Origin: DATAGF01 sp963835685
GTDB lineage: Bacteria; Actinomycetota; Thermoleophilia; Miltoncostaeales; Miltoncostaeaceae
Length of the DNA: 64,000 nucleotides
Assembly (NCBI GenBank): GCA_963835685.1
Contig: CAWIGI010000020.1
Coordinates: forward strand, 46,496 to 110,495
Direction: 5' to 3'
Position numbers and translations under genes: made by a program. Below the pieces are notes generated by a model. That model saw only the letters and a program-made list of their open reading frames with translations, did not search any database and was not told the DNA's origin. Position 1 is the first letter of the stretch; each line of letters begins with the position of its first letter. Below are positions 23,378 through 31,707 of this stretch, piece by piece.

Positions 23378-24712
23378 GTGGGCACGGGCTCCGTCACCGC
23401 ATCCCCCCCGCCGGCTCCCTCACCGGAGCCGGCGGGCGGTGACGGGCGCCTGCGGGGCCTGCTGACGGCGGGCGCGTTCCTCGCGCCCGCCTTCGTGCTG
23501 CTCGCCGTCTGGATCCTCTATCCGACGGTCTGGACCGTCATCCGCAGCTTCTACGACCGGGCCGGCGACGCGTTCGTCGGCTTCGACAACTACACGGAGA
23601 TCTTCACCAACGACGCGCTGCTGAAGTCGGTCACCAACAACCTCATCTGGGTCGCGGTGGTGCCCGCGCTGGTGACCGCCCTGGGGCTGATCTTCGGGGT
23701 GCTGACCGAGCGGGTGAGCTGGGCGACGGCCTTCAAGCTGCTCGTGTTCATGCCCATCGCGATCTCGCTCTTCGCGGCCGGCATCAGCTGGCGGATCATG
23801 CTCGACATCAGCCCCGAGCGCGGCGCCGTCAACGCCGCGATCGCCACCGTCTACGACGCGATCGAGCCCCCGGGGCCGCTCACCGGGGCCGAGCCGTCCG
23901 GCCAGGCGCTCGAGGCATCCGGGGGCGCCATCGCCCTGACGGATCCCGTGCAGCCCGGACAGGCCGCGCGCCTCGGCCTCACCGGCATCCCCGCCGGCGA
24001 GATCCCGGAGAACGCTCAGCAGGCCGTTCAGCCGGAGCCGATCCCCGACGGCATCACGGGCGTGGTCTGGCGCGACTTCCGGCCGGGGGGAGGCCGGCCC
24101 GGCGTCGTCGAGCCCGACGAGGTGGGCCTGCCGGGCGTCACCGTGGAGATCCAGGGGCCCGACGGCGAGAGCCGGACGGCCACCACGGCGGCCGACGGCA
24201 CCTTCGCCTTCGAGGATCTTCCGCCGGGCGACTACCGGCTCGGGATCGGATCCGCGTCCTTCCGCGCGCCCTTCGACGGCGTCGAGTGGCTCGGCGCCTC
24301 GCTCATCACGATGTCCTGCATCATCGCCTACATCTGGGTCTGGGCCGGCTTCGCGATGGTCGTGATCGCCGCCGGGCTGGCAGCGCTGCCGCGCGACCTG
24401 CTCGAGGCCGCGCGCACCGACGGCGCGAACGAGTGGCAGGTCTTCCGCCGCGTCACGGTCCCGTTGCTGGCGCCCGTGCTCCTGGTCGTCCTGGTCACGA
24501 TGGTCATCAACGTCCTCAAGGTCTTCGACATCGTGCTCGCGGTCGCGCCGGCCTCGGTGCAGGACGAGGCGTCCGTGATCGCGCTGGCGATGTGGCGGGT
24601 GGCGTTCACGGGCGAGAACGACTTCGGCCTGGGCTCGGCGATCTCTGTGCTGCTGTTCCTGCTCGTGATCCCGATCCTGGTGCTGAACATCCGCCGCTTC
24701 CGGAGGGAGTGA
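23378..24712 (+). CDS. sugar ABC transporter permease with beta-sandwich (SdrD_B/Cna-B-like) insertion
   Basis: A MalF/UgpA-type permease, but 444 residues rather than about 300. The first helices (LAPAFVLLAVWILYPTVWTV) and the cytoplasmic EAA loop (LLEAARTDGANEWQVFRRVTVPLL, split by membrane helices) are normal. Residues about 155-300 are an extra segment: a Pro/Ala/Gln-rich linker, then a beta-sandwich of about 70 residues (GITGVVWRDF, LPGVTVEIQGPDG, TAADGTFAFEDLPPGDYRL) that matches the SdrD_B/carboxypeptidase-regulatory-like fold, placed in the extracellular loop between helices 3 and 4. E. coli MalF also has a large folded loop there that touches the binding protein. The gene follows the binding-protein gene by 12 nt and overlaps the second permease (TGATG). 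Confidence 0.9.
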   Translation: MGTGSVTASPPPAPSPEPAGGDGRLRGLLTAGAFLAPAFVLLAVWILYPTVWTVIRSFYDRAGDAFVGFDNYTEIFTNDALLKSVTNNLIWVAVVPALVTALGLIFGVLTERVSWATAFKLLVFMPIAISLFAAGISWRIMLDISPERGAVNAAIATVYDAIEPPGPLTGAEPSGQALEASGGAIALTDPVQPGQAARLGLTGIPAGEIPENAQQAVQPEPIPDGITGVVWRDFRPGGGRPGVVEPDEVGLPGVTVEIQGPDGESRTATTAADGTFAFEDLPPGDYRLGIGSASFRAPFDGVEWLGASLITMSCIIAYIWVWAGFAMVVIAAGLAALPRDLLEAARTDGANEWQVFRRVTVPLLAPVLLVVLVTMVINVLKVFDIVLAVAPASVQDEASVIALAMWRVAFTGENDFGLGSAISVLLFLLVIPILVLNIRRFRRE

Positions 24713-25602
24713 TGACGACCGCCACGGCTCCGGCGCCGGCGACCGCACCCGAGCGCGAGCGCCTCGGCGCCCGCGTCGTGCGCGGGCTCACCCACGCCCC
24801 GGTCCAGGTCGTGCTGATCGTGATCGGTCTCGCCTGGCTGATCCCGACGGTCGGCCTCTTCCTCACGTCGCTGCTCTCGGCCGAGGACGCCGGCGAGAAC
24901 GGCTGGTGGCGCATCTTCTCCGAGCCCAGCCTCGCGACGTTCGACAACTACAACGAGATCTTCTCCAACGAGGACATCACCTCGTCGCTCGTGACGACCG
25001 CGATCATCGCCGTCGGCGGCACAGTGCTGCCGATCGCGGCCGCGGCGGCCGCCGCCTACGCGTTCGCGTGGCTGGACTTCCCCGGCCGCGACTGGATCTT
25101 CGTGCTGGTCATCGCCCTGCTCGTGGTGCCGGTCCAGATGGCGCTGATCCCGATGTTCTCGCTCTACAGCGACCTCGGCATCTTCGACACCGAGCTCAGC
25201 CTGATCCTCTTCCACACGGCCTTCGGGCTGCCGTTCGCGATCTTCCTGCTGCGCAACTTCTTCATCGGCATCCCGAAGGAGCTGCTGGAGGCGGCGCGCC
25301 TCGACGGCGCGTCGGAGTGGCGCATCTTCACGCGCGTCGTGCTGCCGCTCGGACTGCCGGCGATCGCGGCGCTCGCCGTCTTCCAGTTCATCTGGACCTG
25401 GAACGACCTCATCGTCGCGCTGACGCTCGCCCGCGAGACCCAGCCGATCACCGTCGCGATCTTCTCGCAGCTGCGCCAGTTCGGCTCCAACATCGACATC
25501 ATCGCCCCGGCGTCCTTCATCTCGCTGGTGATCCCGCTCGCGCTGTTCTTCGCCTTCCAGCGCTTCTTCGTCCAGGGGCTCCTGGCGGGCGCGGTCAAGT
25601 AG
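24712..25602 (+). CDS. sugar ABC transporter permease (MalG/UgpE type)
   Basis: The second permease, 296 residues and six helices. The EAA motif that docks the ATPase is clear (KELLEAARLDGASEWRIFTRVVLPLGLP). It has the family start LIPTVGLFLTSLL and ends with FFAFQRFFVQGLLAGAVK, the near-universal C-terminal signature of this group. ATG 24712 overlaps the stop of the first permease. It is the last gene of the importer operon and overlaps the convergent methyltransferase gene by 8 bp. Confidence 0.95.
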   Translation: MTTATAPAPATAPERERLGARVVRGLTHAPVQVVLIVIGLAWLIPTVGLFLTSLLSAEDAGENGWWRIFSEPSLATFDNYNEIFSNEDITSSLVTTAIIAVGGTVLPIAAAAAAAYAFAWLDFPGRDWIFVLVIALLVVPVQMALIPMFSLYSDLGIFDTELSLILFHTAFGLPFAIFLLRNFFIGIPKELLEAARLDGASEWRIFTRVVLPLGLPAIAALAVFQFIWTWNDLIVALTLARETQPITVAIFSQLRQFGSNIDIIAPASFISLVIPLALFFAFQRFFVQGLLAGAVK

Positions 25603-26494
25603 CGCCGGCGGCCAGCGCCGTGCGCCTGGCGGTCACCTCCAGCCACGGGCGCACGGGGCGGTGCCCGGGGGCGCTCGCCGCCGCCAGGGACGAGAACTCC
25701 CGGCCCACCACCCGCTCGACGCGCAGGCCCTGCGCCTGGATGGCCCGGGTCAGGGCCCCGGCGGAGAAGCACCTCGCATGGGGCATCCCGAGCAGCGCGT
25801 TCGCGCTCGCCGCCCGGCGCAGGAGCGCCCCGGCGCGCCTCCCGTAGAGCACGCGCAGGAACGCCGCGTTGGGGGTGCGGATGACCAGCGTCCCGTGCGG
25901 GCGCAGGACGCGGGCGACGCCGGCGAGCACGCGCGCGGGGTCCGGGAGCTGCTCGAAGCAGTTCAGGATCCACACGCCGTCGAACTCGCCGGGCCCGAAG
26001 CGACGCGGGTCGAACGCCTCGCAGCGGATGTCGAACCCGCACGCGTCGCAGTGGGCGGCGACGTCCGGGTTCACGTCGATGCCCGTCGCGTGGCAGCCCG
26101 CCTCGCGGGCGAACTCGAGGAACGCCCCGCCGTAGCAGCCGATCTCCAGCAGCCGTGCGCCATCGACCACGCCGCGGGCGCGGATGCGGAGGGCGTCGCG
26201 ATCGAGCTCGGCCCGCCCCCGGCGGCGGAGCTCGTCGAGCGTGTCGCCGCGGTACCGGCAGCCCGCGTACCGGGCGAGGTCGTCGGCGCGGCTCGCGGGG
26301 GGGTCGCGGAAGGTGCTCTCGCACGACTCGCACCGGTAGACCGCCCTGGCGTCATCGTGGAGGAAGCCGTCGAGGCCCCGGCGGGCACGCCCGAGATCGC
26401 GGCCGATGGTCTCGGCGGTGCAGAGCAGCGCGACGGCCCGCGAGCCGCACACGGCGCAGCGGCGGTCGGGAGAGGGGGTCTCGCGCGCGCTCAC
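25595..26494 (-). CDS. SAM-dependent methyltransferase with N-terminal zinc ribbon
   Basis: A 299-residue class I methyltransferase. Residues about 12-60 form a zinc ribbon (CAVCGS and CESCES). The SAM-binding motif I is LLEIGCYGGAFLEFA (about residues 114-128), followed by TGIDVNPD (acidic motif II) and FDGVWILNCFEQLPDP. Similar proteins with this ribbon act in sugar or lipid modification, but the substrate is not evident. The start is GTG 26494. Its neighbours are the VWA/MoxR genes upstream on the same strand (59 nt gap), so it may be the distal gene of that transcript. Confidence 0.85.
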   Translation of the reverse strand: MSARETPSPDRRCAVCGSRAVALLCTAETIGRDLGRARRGLDGFLHDDARAVYRCESCESTFRDPPASRADDLARYAGCRYRGDTLDELRRRGRAELDRDALRIRARGVVDGARLLEIGCYGGAFLEFAREAGCHATGIDVNPDVAAHCDACGFDIRCEAFDPRRFGPGEFDGVWILNCFEQLPDPARVLAGVARVLRPHGTLVIRTPNAAFLRVLYGRRAGALLRRAASANALLGMPHARCFSAGALTRAIQAQGLRVERVVGREFSSLAAASAPGHRPVRPWLEVTARRTALAAGAT

Positions 26495-26553
26495 ACCGCT
26501 GTTCTACCCGCGGCGGCGTGCGCCGTCACGAGCCCGCGCCGACGCCCTCCGCC

Positions 26554-27537
26554 CTAGGCCCCCGTCGCGCGCGCGCCGGCGCCGACCCGCGGCGGACGGG
26601 GCCGGGCCAGGCCGGCGAGGAGCGCCGCGAGGGCCACCAGCGCGATCGCCAGCCCCACGAACCAGACCGTCAGCTCGCGTAGCTCGTCGACCGGCGCGAC
26701 GATCGAGCCGATGTCGGCGAACACGGCCCGCAGGTCCTCCGCCGTGGTGCTCTGGGCGAAGACGCCGCCGGTCTGGGTGGCCATGGCGGCCAGGGTCTCG
26801 GACGGCAGCGGCTGGTCGGGCCTGCCCGGGTCGTCCCCGAGGAGGATCGGGTAGACCGGCACGCCCGCGGCGGCCGCGCGCTGCGCCGCGGCCTCCGGCG
26901 AGGTGGCGCGGCGGATGGAGTTCGCGCCGTCGGTGAGCACGAGGATCCGGCCGGGGGAGTCGGACGGGTCGGCTGGCGGCGGCTCCTGCACGGCACCCGC
27001 GGCCCGGAGCGCGGTCAGCGAGACGGCCACCGCCTCGCCCAGCGCCGTGCCGACCCGGGTGCCCTCGACCGCCTCCAGGGCCGCGCGCGCCTCGTCGCGG
27101 TCGGTGGTCGGGGCGAGCACCACCGAGGCCCGGTCGGCGAAGGTCGTGAGCCCGACCGCGGAGTCCGGCGGCGCCTGGTCGAGGAACCGCTCGGCCGCAT
27201 CGACCGCGGCCTCCAGGCGGCTCGGCTGGATGTCGGTCTCCAGCATCGAATCCGACACGTCGAGCGTGATCATCACGGTGCTGCGCCGCTCCTCGCGCGT
27301 CTGGTCCACCGACGGGCGCGCCAGGGCGACGATCCCGGCGCCCACGGCCAGGACGGCGACGATCGCGGCCGCGGCCCGGAGCCACGGGACGCGTCCGCCC
27401 GGGGCGACCGCCATGGCCCCCGGCTCGGCCCACTCGGCCGCCGCGCGCCGGCGCCCGCGCGCCCACATCACCAGCCCGGCCGCGAGCAGGGGCAGCGCCG
27501 CCAGCGCCCAGAGCCAGTCCGGCGACTGGAAGGTCAC
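26554..27537 (-). CDS. VWA-domain membrane protein (BatA-like)
   Basis: A 327-residue protein with two N-terminal membrane helices (about 8-25 and 52-75), a von Willebrand factor A domain with a MIDAS motif (LDVSDSM, later TLTDG-like VLTDGAN), and a final C-terminal helix (VGLAIALVALAALLAG). This topology is typical of BatA/YfbK-like proteins encoded with MoxR. The VWA domain probably binds a partner through a metal ion on the outer face. It overlaps the upstream VWA gene by GTGA. Confidence 0.9.
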   Translation of the reverse strand: MTFQSPDWLWALAALPLLAAGLVMWARGRRRAAAEWAEPGAMAVAPGGRVPWLRAAAAIVAVLAVGAGIVALARPSVDQTREERRSTVMITLDVSDSMLETDIQPSRLEAAVDAAERFLDQAPPDSAVGLTTFADRASVVLAPTTDRDEARAALEAVEGTRVGTALGEAVAVSLTALRAAGAVQEPPPADPSDSPGRILVLTDGANSIRRATSPEAAAQRAAAAGVPVYPILLGDDPGRPDQPLPSETLAAMATQTGGVFAQSTTAEDLRAVFADIGSIVAPVDELRELTVWFVGLAIALVALAALLAGLARPRPPRVGAGARATGA

Positions 27538-28475
27538 GAGAGCCTCGGCCCGAACCGCCAGGCGGCCACGCCGGCCAGGACGAGGAGGCCCGCCGCGATC
27601 CCGGCCGGCCAGCCGGTGACCTCGGTCTTCACCTGCTCAGTGCCGATGAACGACCCGAGCTGCTCGTAGACCGCGCTCACCTCCTCGGCGTCGCGGCTCT
27701 CGTAGGCGTCGCCGCCGGTCGCCTCGGCGAGCGCGCGCATCCCCTCGACGTCGGGGGGCACGCGCTGGCCGTTGGGGAGGACCCCGTCGGCCGTCCCGAG
27801 CGAGACGGTGAACACCGGCACCCCGGCCCGCGCCGCCTGCTCGGCCGCGATCGGCGGCGGGAGGCCGACGGTCGTCGCGCCGTCCGACAGCACGACGATG
27901 CGCGCGGCCTCGAGCCGCCCGCCCTCGTCGGCGAGGCCCTGGGATGCCCGGAGGGCGTCGAGCGACGCGACGACCGCCTCGCCCACCGCGGTGGCGCCGT
28001 CGGGCACCAGGCTCTGGATGGCGCGGTCGAGGGCGTCGCGGTCGGTGGTCGGCGCCACGAGCAGGTTGGCGCGCCCGTTGAAGCTCACGAGCCCGACCTG
28101 GTACTGGCGCGGCACCTCCCGGGCGAAGGTCAGCGCCGCGTCCTGGGCGGCGCGCAACCGGTAGGGCGAGACGTCGGCCGCGGCCATGGAGCCCGAGACG
28201 TCGATCACCAGCATGATCGACGCGCGCTCGCGCGGCTGGGCGCGGCCGACCTCGGGCCGGGCCAGCGCGAACGCCAGGCCGGTCAGGGCGAGCAGCGCCA
28301 GCGCGAGCGGCAGGTGCCGGCGCATGCGCGGCCCCGGGTCGGCGCGGGCGACGACGTCCAGGTCGGGGTACGGGATGCCGGGCGCCGGGCGGCGCCGCCG
28401 CCACCAGACGACCAGGGCCGCCACGAGCGGCACGGCGAGCAGCGTCAGCAGGAGGAGGGGCTGCTGGAAGCTCAC
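27534..28475 (-). CDS. VWA-domain membrane protein (BatA-like)
   Basis: A 313-residue paralogue of the downstream gene. N-terminal helices bracket a short cytosolic segment (VWWRRRRPAPGIPYPDLD), followed by a VWA domain with a full MIDAS (IDVSGSM, then T in LVAPTTDRDALD, and LSDGATT) and a C-terminal helix. The pair overlap by 4 bp, and similar tandem VWA genes are normal in MoxR clusters. A perfect DxSxS is kept in this copy; the downstream copy also conforms (DVSDS). Confidence 0.92.
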   Translation of the reverse strand: MSFQQPLLLLTLLAVPLVAALVVWWRRRRPAPGIPYPDLDVVARADPGPRMRRHLPLALALLALTGLAFALARPEVGRAQPRERASIMLVIDVSGSMAAADVSPYRLRAAQDAALTFAREVPRQYQVGLVSFNGRANLLVAPTTDRDALDRAIQSLVPDGATAVGEAVVASLDALRASQGLADEGGRLEAARIVVLSDGATTVGLPPPIAAEQAARAGVPVFTVSLGTADGVLPNGQRVPPDVEGMRALAEATGGDAYESRDAEEVSAVYEQLGSFIGTEQVKTEVTGWPAGIAAGLLVLAGVAAWRFGPRLS

Positions 28476-29404
28476 GCGGCGCTCCGCCGCCGGACGGGCC
28501 GGGCGAGCGACCGCGCGAGCGGCAGCACCCAGTCGCGGCCCGTCTCGGCGATGACGTGCCGGGCGCCGGCCCGCGCGAGCAGCGCCTCACGGGCGCGGTC
28601 GGTCGCCGCCACGGCCGCGGCGAACCGGTCCTGGAACCGCGGGTCGGCGGTGTCGATCAGCCGCCGGCGGCCGGTCTCGAGGTCGCGCAGCTCCACCGGG
28701 CCGATGCGCGGGATGTCGCGCTCACGGCGGTCGCGGAGCTCGATGGCGATGACGTCGTGGCGCCGCGCGAGCCCGCCGACGGCGCGCTCGAGGCCCGGCT
28801 GCAGGGGGAAGTCGGAGATCAGCACCACGGCGCCCCGGTGCCGGGCGATGCGCCCGAGCGACGTGATCGCGCGCACCAGCTCGGTGCGCCCGCCGCCCTC
28901 GGGCGCGGCGGGCAGGGCGTTCACGGCCGCGATCGCCGCGATCAGGCCCCGGCGGTCGGCGCGGGGCTGGCGCACGAGGTCGAGGTCGCCCGAGCGGGTG
29001 GCGACCACCCCGAGGCGGTCACCGCGGCGCCGCATGACGATGCCGAGGCCGGCCAGCACCTCGCGCGCGAGCTCGTCCTTCGTCTGGCCGAGCGTGCCGA
29101 AGGCCATCGACGGCGACCGGTCCACCAGGACCCAGGCCGTGAGGACCGGCTCGATCTCGGGCACGCGCACCATCGGCTCGCCCAGCCGGGCGCTGAGGGG
29201 CCAGTCAACCCAGCGCACGTCGTCGCCGTCCTCGTAGGCGCGCGTCAGCGACGCCTCGCCGCCCGGCCCGGGCCGCCGGCCACGGCGCTCGCCCTGCAGG
29301 ATCCCGTCGAGCCTCCGCGCGACGCGCAGCTCGACCCGCCGCAGGACCGCCTCGGGGCTGGCGCTCCCCGTCGGCGGCGGTCCGCTAGGCGACGGAGCGC
29401 CCAC
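28472..29404 (-). CDS. DUF58 domain protein
   Basis: A 310-residue soluble protein. The DUF58 signature YEDGDDVRWVDWPLSA is at about residues 56-71, followed by a VWA-like core (LVDRSPSMAFG) that retains DRSxS. In MoxR clusters, DUF58 proteins are thought to act with the AAA chaperone and VWA proteins in maturation of a complex. It overlaps moxR by 20 bp and batA by 4 bp. The GTG start at 29404 is within the moxR 3' end. Confidence 0.92.
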   Translation of the reverse strand: MGAPSPSGPPPTGSASPEAVLRRVELRVARRLDGILQGERRGRRPGPGGEASLTRAYEDGDDVRWVDWPLSARLGEPMVRVPEIEPVLTAWVLVDRSPSMAFGTLGQTKDELAREVLAGLGIVMRRRGDRLGVVATRSGDLDLVRQPRADRRGLIAAIAAVNALPAAPEGGGRTELVRAITSLGRIARHRGAVVLISDFPLQPGLERAVGGLARRHDVIAIELRDRRERDIPRIGPVELRDLETGRRRLIDTADPRFQDRFAAAVAATDRAREALLARAGARHVIAETGRDWVLPLARSLARPVRRRSAA

Positions 29405-30419
29405 TGCCGAGCTCGACGTCGGGCTGGGGCACCGCGTCGATGATCGCGTCGAGCACCTGGTCGGGCTTCACGTCGGCGGCGAGCGCCTCGTACGACAGGA
29501 TCACCCGGTGCCGCAGCACGTCGTGGAAGAGGCTGTGGACGTCCTCGGGCATGACGTAGTTGCGCCCGCGGATCACGGCCAGCGCGCGCCCGCCGCGGAT
29601 CAGGGCCAGCGACGCGCGCGGGGAGCCGCCGAGGTCGAGGTAGGGCTCGAGGTCGCCGAGCCCCTCCTGCGCCGGCTCACGGGTGGCGTTGACGAGCCGC
29701 ACGGCGTACTGCCGCACGCGGTGGTCCACGAAGACCGCGTCGGCGATCTCCTGCAGCTCGATGATCTGGGAGGGGTCGAGCAGCTGGCGCGGCTGGGGCG
29801 GGTCGGAGGCCATGCGGCGCACGATCTCCTCCTCGTCGGAGACCGACGGGTAGCCCACGATCAGCTTCATGGCGAACCGGTTGACCTGCGCCTCCGGCAG
29901 CGGGTAGACGCCCTCGCTCTCGATGGGGTTCTGCGTGGCGAGCACGAAGAACGGCCGCGGCGTGGGGTGGGTCTCGCCCGCGATGCTGGCGTGGCCCTCC
30001 GCCATCACCTCGAGCAGCGCCGACTGCACCTTGGCGGGGGCGCGGTTGATCTCGTCGGCCAGGACGAAGTTGGCGAACACCGGCCCGAGGCGGGTCGTGA
30101 AGTCGCCGTGGCGGTCGAGCACCTGGCCGCCGACGACGTCGGACGGCACCAGGTCGGGCGTGAACTGGATGCGGCGGAAACGGCCGCCGCTGACCCGCGC
30201 GACGGTCTCGAGCGTGAGCGTCTTGGCGAGCCCCGGCACGCCCTCCAGCAGCACGTGCCCGCGGGCCAGCAGGGACACGAGCACGCGGTCGAGCAGGCGG
30301 TCCTGGCCGACGACGACCCGCCGCAGCTCGTAGAGGACGGCCTCCATGCGCTCGCGGGGCGTGGAGCCCGCGGACGGCACCGCCGTCGGCTCGCCGCGCT
30401 CGAGGGTGCTGTCGTCCAT
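29385..30419 (-). CDS. MoxR-type AAA+ ATPase
   Basis: A 344-residue AAA+ chaperone-like ATPase. Walker A is GVPGLAKTLTLE, Walker B VLADEINRAPAKVQSALLEVM, sensor 1 VLATQNPIE, and a sensor 2-like Arg lies in GGSPRASLALIRGGRA. It is the energy-using member of the MoxR-DUF58-VWA module. The ATG at 30419 has a GGAAGGA site 9 nt upstream; a GTG two codons earlier is possible. It lies 50 nt after the HtrA-like gene in the same direction. Confidence 0.95.
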   Translation of the reverse strand: MDDSTLERGEPTAVPSAGSTPRERMEAVLYELRRVVVGQDRLLDRVLVSLLARGHVLLEGVPGLAKTLTLETVARVSGGRFRRIQFTPDLVPSDVVGGQVLDRHGDFTTRLGPVFANFVLADEINRAPAKVQSALLEVMAEGHASIAGETHPTPRPFFVLATQNPIESEGVYPLPEAQVNRFAMKLIVGYPSVSDEEEIVRRMASDPPQPRQLLDPSQIIELQEIADAVFVDHRVRQYAVRLVNATREPAQEGLGDLEPYLDLGGSPRASLALIRGGRALAVIRGRNYVMPEDVHSLFHDVLRHRVILSYEALAADVKPDQVLDAIIDAVPQPDVELGSGRSVA

Positions 30420-30469
30420 CGCGTGCACGTCCTTCCGTTCGGAGCCGGTGATCCGGGTCGCTCGGGAGC

Positions 30470-31399
30470 CTAGGGGGCGCCGGCGACGAGCTCGCGGACC
30501 CGCGAGGCGGGCACGGCGAACCCGATGCCGACGTTGCCGGGGATCGGGCCGAGGATCGAGGTCGGGATGCCCACCAGGCGGCCGCGCAGGTCGAAGAGCC
30601 CGCCGCCGGAGTTGCCGGGGTTGATCGGGGCGTCGATCTGGATCATCGGGACGCCCTCGGGGTTCGTGCGGCTCACCGCGCTGACGACGCCGGCCGTGAC
30701 GGTGTTGGGCAGGCCGAAGGGGCTCCCGATCGCGAAGACGCGGTCGCCCTGGCGCAGGCCGCCGTCCGGCTCCTCCGCCAGCTCCGCGCCCCCCGGGACG
30801 GCGCCCTCGGGGCGCAGGATCGCGAGGTCCTGGCGCGGGTCGGCCTCCACGACCTCGGCGGGCACCTCCCGCCCGTCGCTCGTGACCACGCTCACCGAGC
30901 CGCCCGCCTGGATGACGTGATAGTTCGTCACGACCAGGCCCGACGGGGCCAGGATGACCCCGCTGCCCTGGGCCTCGGCGCTCGTCTGAACCTGCACCAC
31001 CGACGTCTGGACGCGCGCGACGGCGTCGGCGAGGTCGGCCTCCGCGCCGAGCGCCGGCGGCGTGCTGGTGGCCGCCGGGGTCTGGGCCACCGGCTGGGGC
31101 GCCGGCTCGTCGTCGCCCACCAGGCCGCCGACCAGCGCGCCGGCGCCGCCGGCCAGCACGAGCCCGGCGGCGACGGCGGCGACCAGGCCGATCCGGCGCC
31201 GGGACACCCTGCGCTTGGGCACGACGGCCGGGCGCTCGCGCTCGCCCTCGCCGCCCCGCCCGGCGAGCGGCGGGAGCGGCCCTGCCGGGGGCGGGGGATC
31301 GAGCGGCGGGAGGCCGGGGCCCCGCTCCGGGCGCGGGGCCAGCGGGGGCAGGCCCTCGGCGCGCGGACGGGGCTCGATGGGCGGCAGGCCTGAGCTCAC
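30470..31399 (-). CDS. membrane-anchored trypsin-like serine protease (HtrA family without PDZ)
   Basis: A 309-residue protein with a Pro-rich cytosolic N terminus (GLPPIEPRPRAEGLPPL), a basic stop (KRRVSRRR) and one membrane helix (about residues 68-90). The external chymotrypsin-fold domain has the catalytic triad in TNYHVI (His), DPRQDLAIL (Asp) and INPGNSGGGLFD (Ser). It ends soon after the protease barrel (GIGFAVPASRVRELVAGAP), so the PDZ domain found in most HtrA/PepD proteins is missing. Start GTG 31399 is used because it begins the in-frame Pro-rich region. It may process envelope proteins alongside the MoxR module. Confidence 0.88.
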   Translation of the reverse strand: MSSGLPPIEPRPRAEGLPPLAPRPERGPGLPPLDPPPPAGPLPPLAGRGGEGERERPAVVPKRRVSRRRIGLVAAVAAGLVLAGGAGALVGGLVGDDEPAPQPVAQTPAATSTPPALGAEADLADAVARVQTSVVQVQTSAEAQGSGVILAPSGLVVTNYHVIQAGGSVSVVTSDGREVPAEVVEADPRQDLAILRPEGAVPGGAELAEEPDGGLRQGDRVFAIGSPFGLPNTVTAGVVSAVSRTNPEGVPMIQIDAPINPGNSGGGLFDLRGRLVGIPTSILGPIPGNVGIGFAVPASRVRELVAGAP

Positions 31400-31446
31400 G
31401 ACAGGAGGTTGTATCGCGGGAGGGCGAAGGCCGGGTTGAACGGACG

Positions 31447-31707
31447 TTAAGGGAATTGGGTGCGGCGGCGCCCCGCCGCCCGCGCCTCGGCGACCATGTC
31501 GGCCAGGTGGTCGGCCAGCCGCGCCCGCTCGGCGGCCCGGCCCGCGCGCACCCGCAGGGCGTCCAGGCGGGCCCGGCCATCCTCGTCGAGCGTCCCGAGC
31601 GCGTCGGCCTCCTCGTAGCGGGCGACCCGCTCGGCCAGCCGGCGCACCCGGTCCCACTGCTCGTCGGCGACGGCCTCGGACCGGTCGGCGCCGCGGGGGC
31701 GGCTCAC
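31447..31707 (-). CDS. small helical hypothetical protein
   Basis: An 86-residue, Ala/Arg/Glu-rich protein (VADEQWDRVRRLAERVARYEEADALG), probably one or two long amphipathic helices. The GTG start at 31707 overlaps the helicase stop (GTGA), so it is translationally coupled to the helicase. No family recognised. Confidence 0.6.
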   Translation of the reverse strand: MSRPRGADRSEAVADEQWDRVRRLAERVARYEEADALGTLDEDGRARLDALRVRAGRAAERARLADHLADMVAEARAAGRRRTQFP

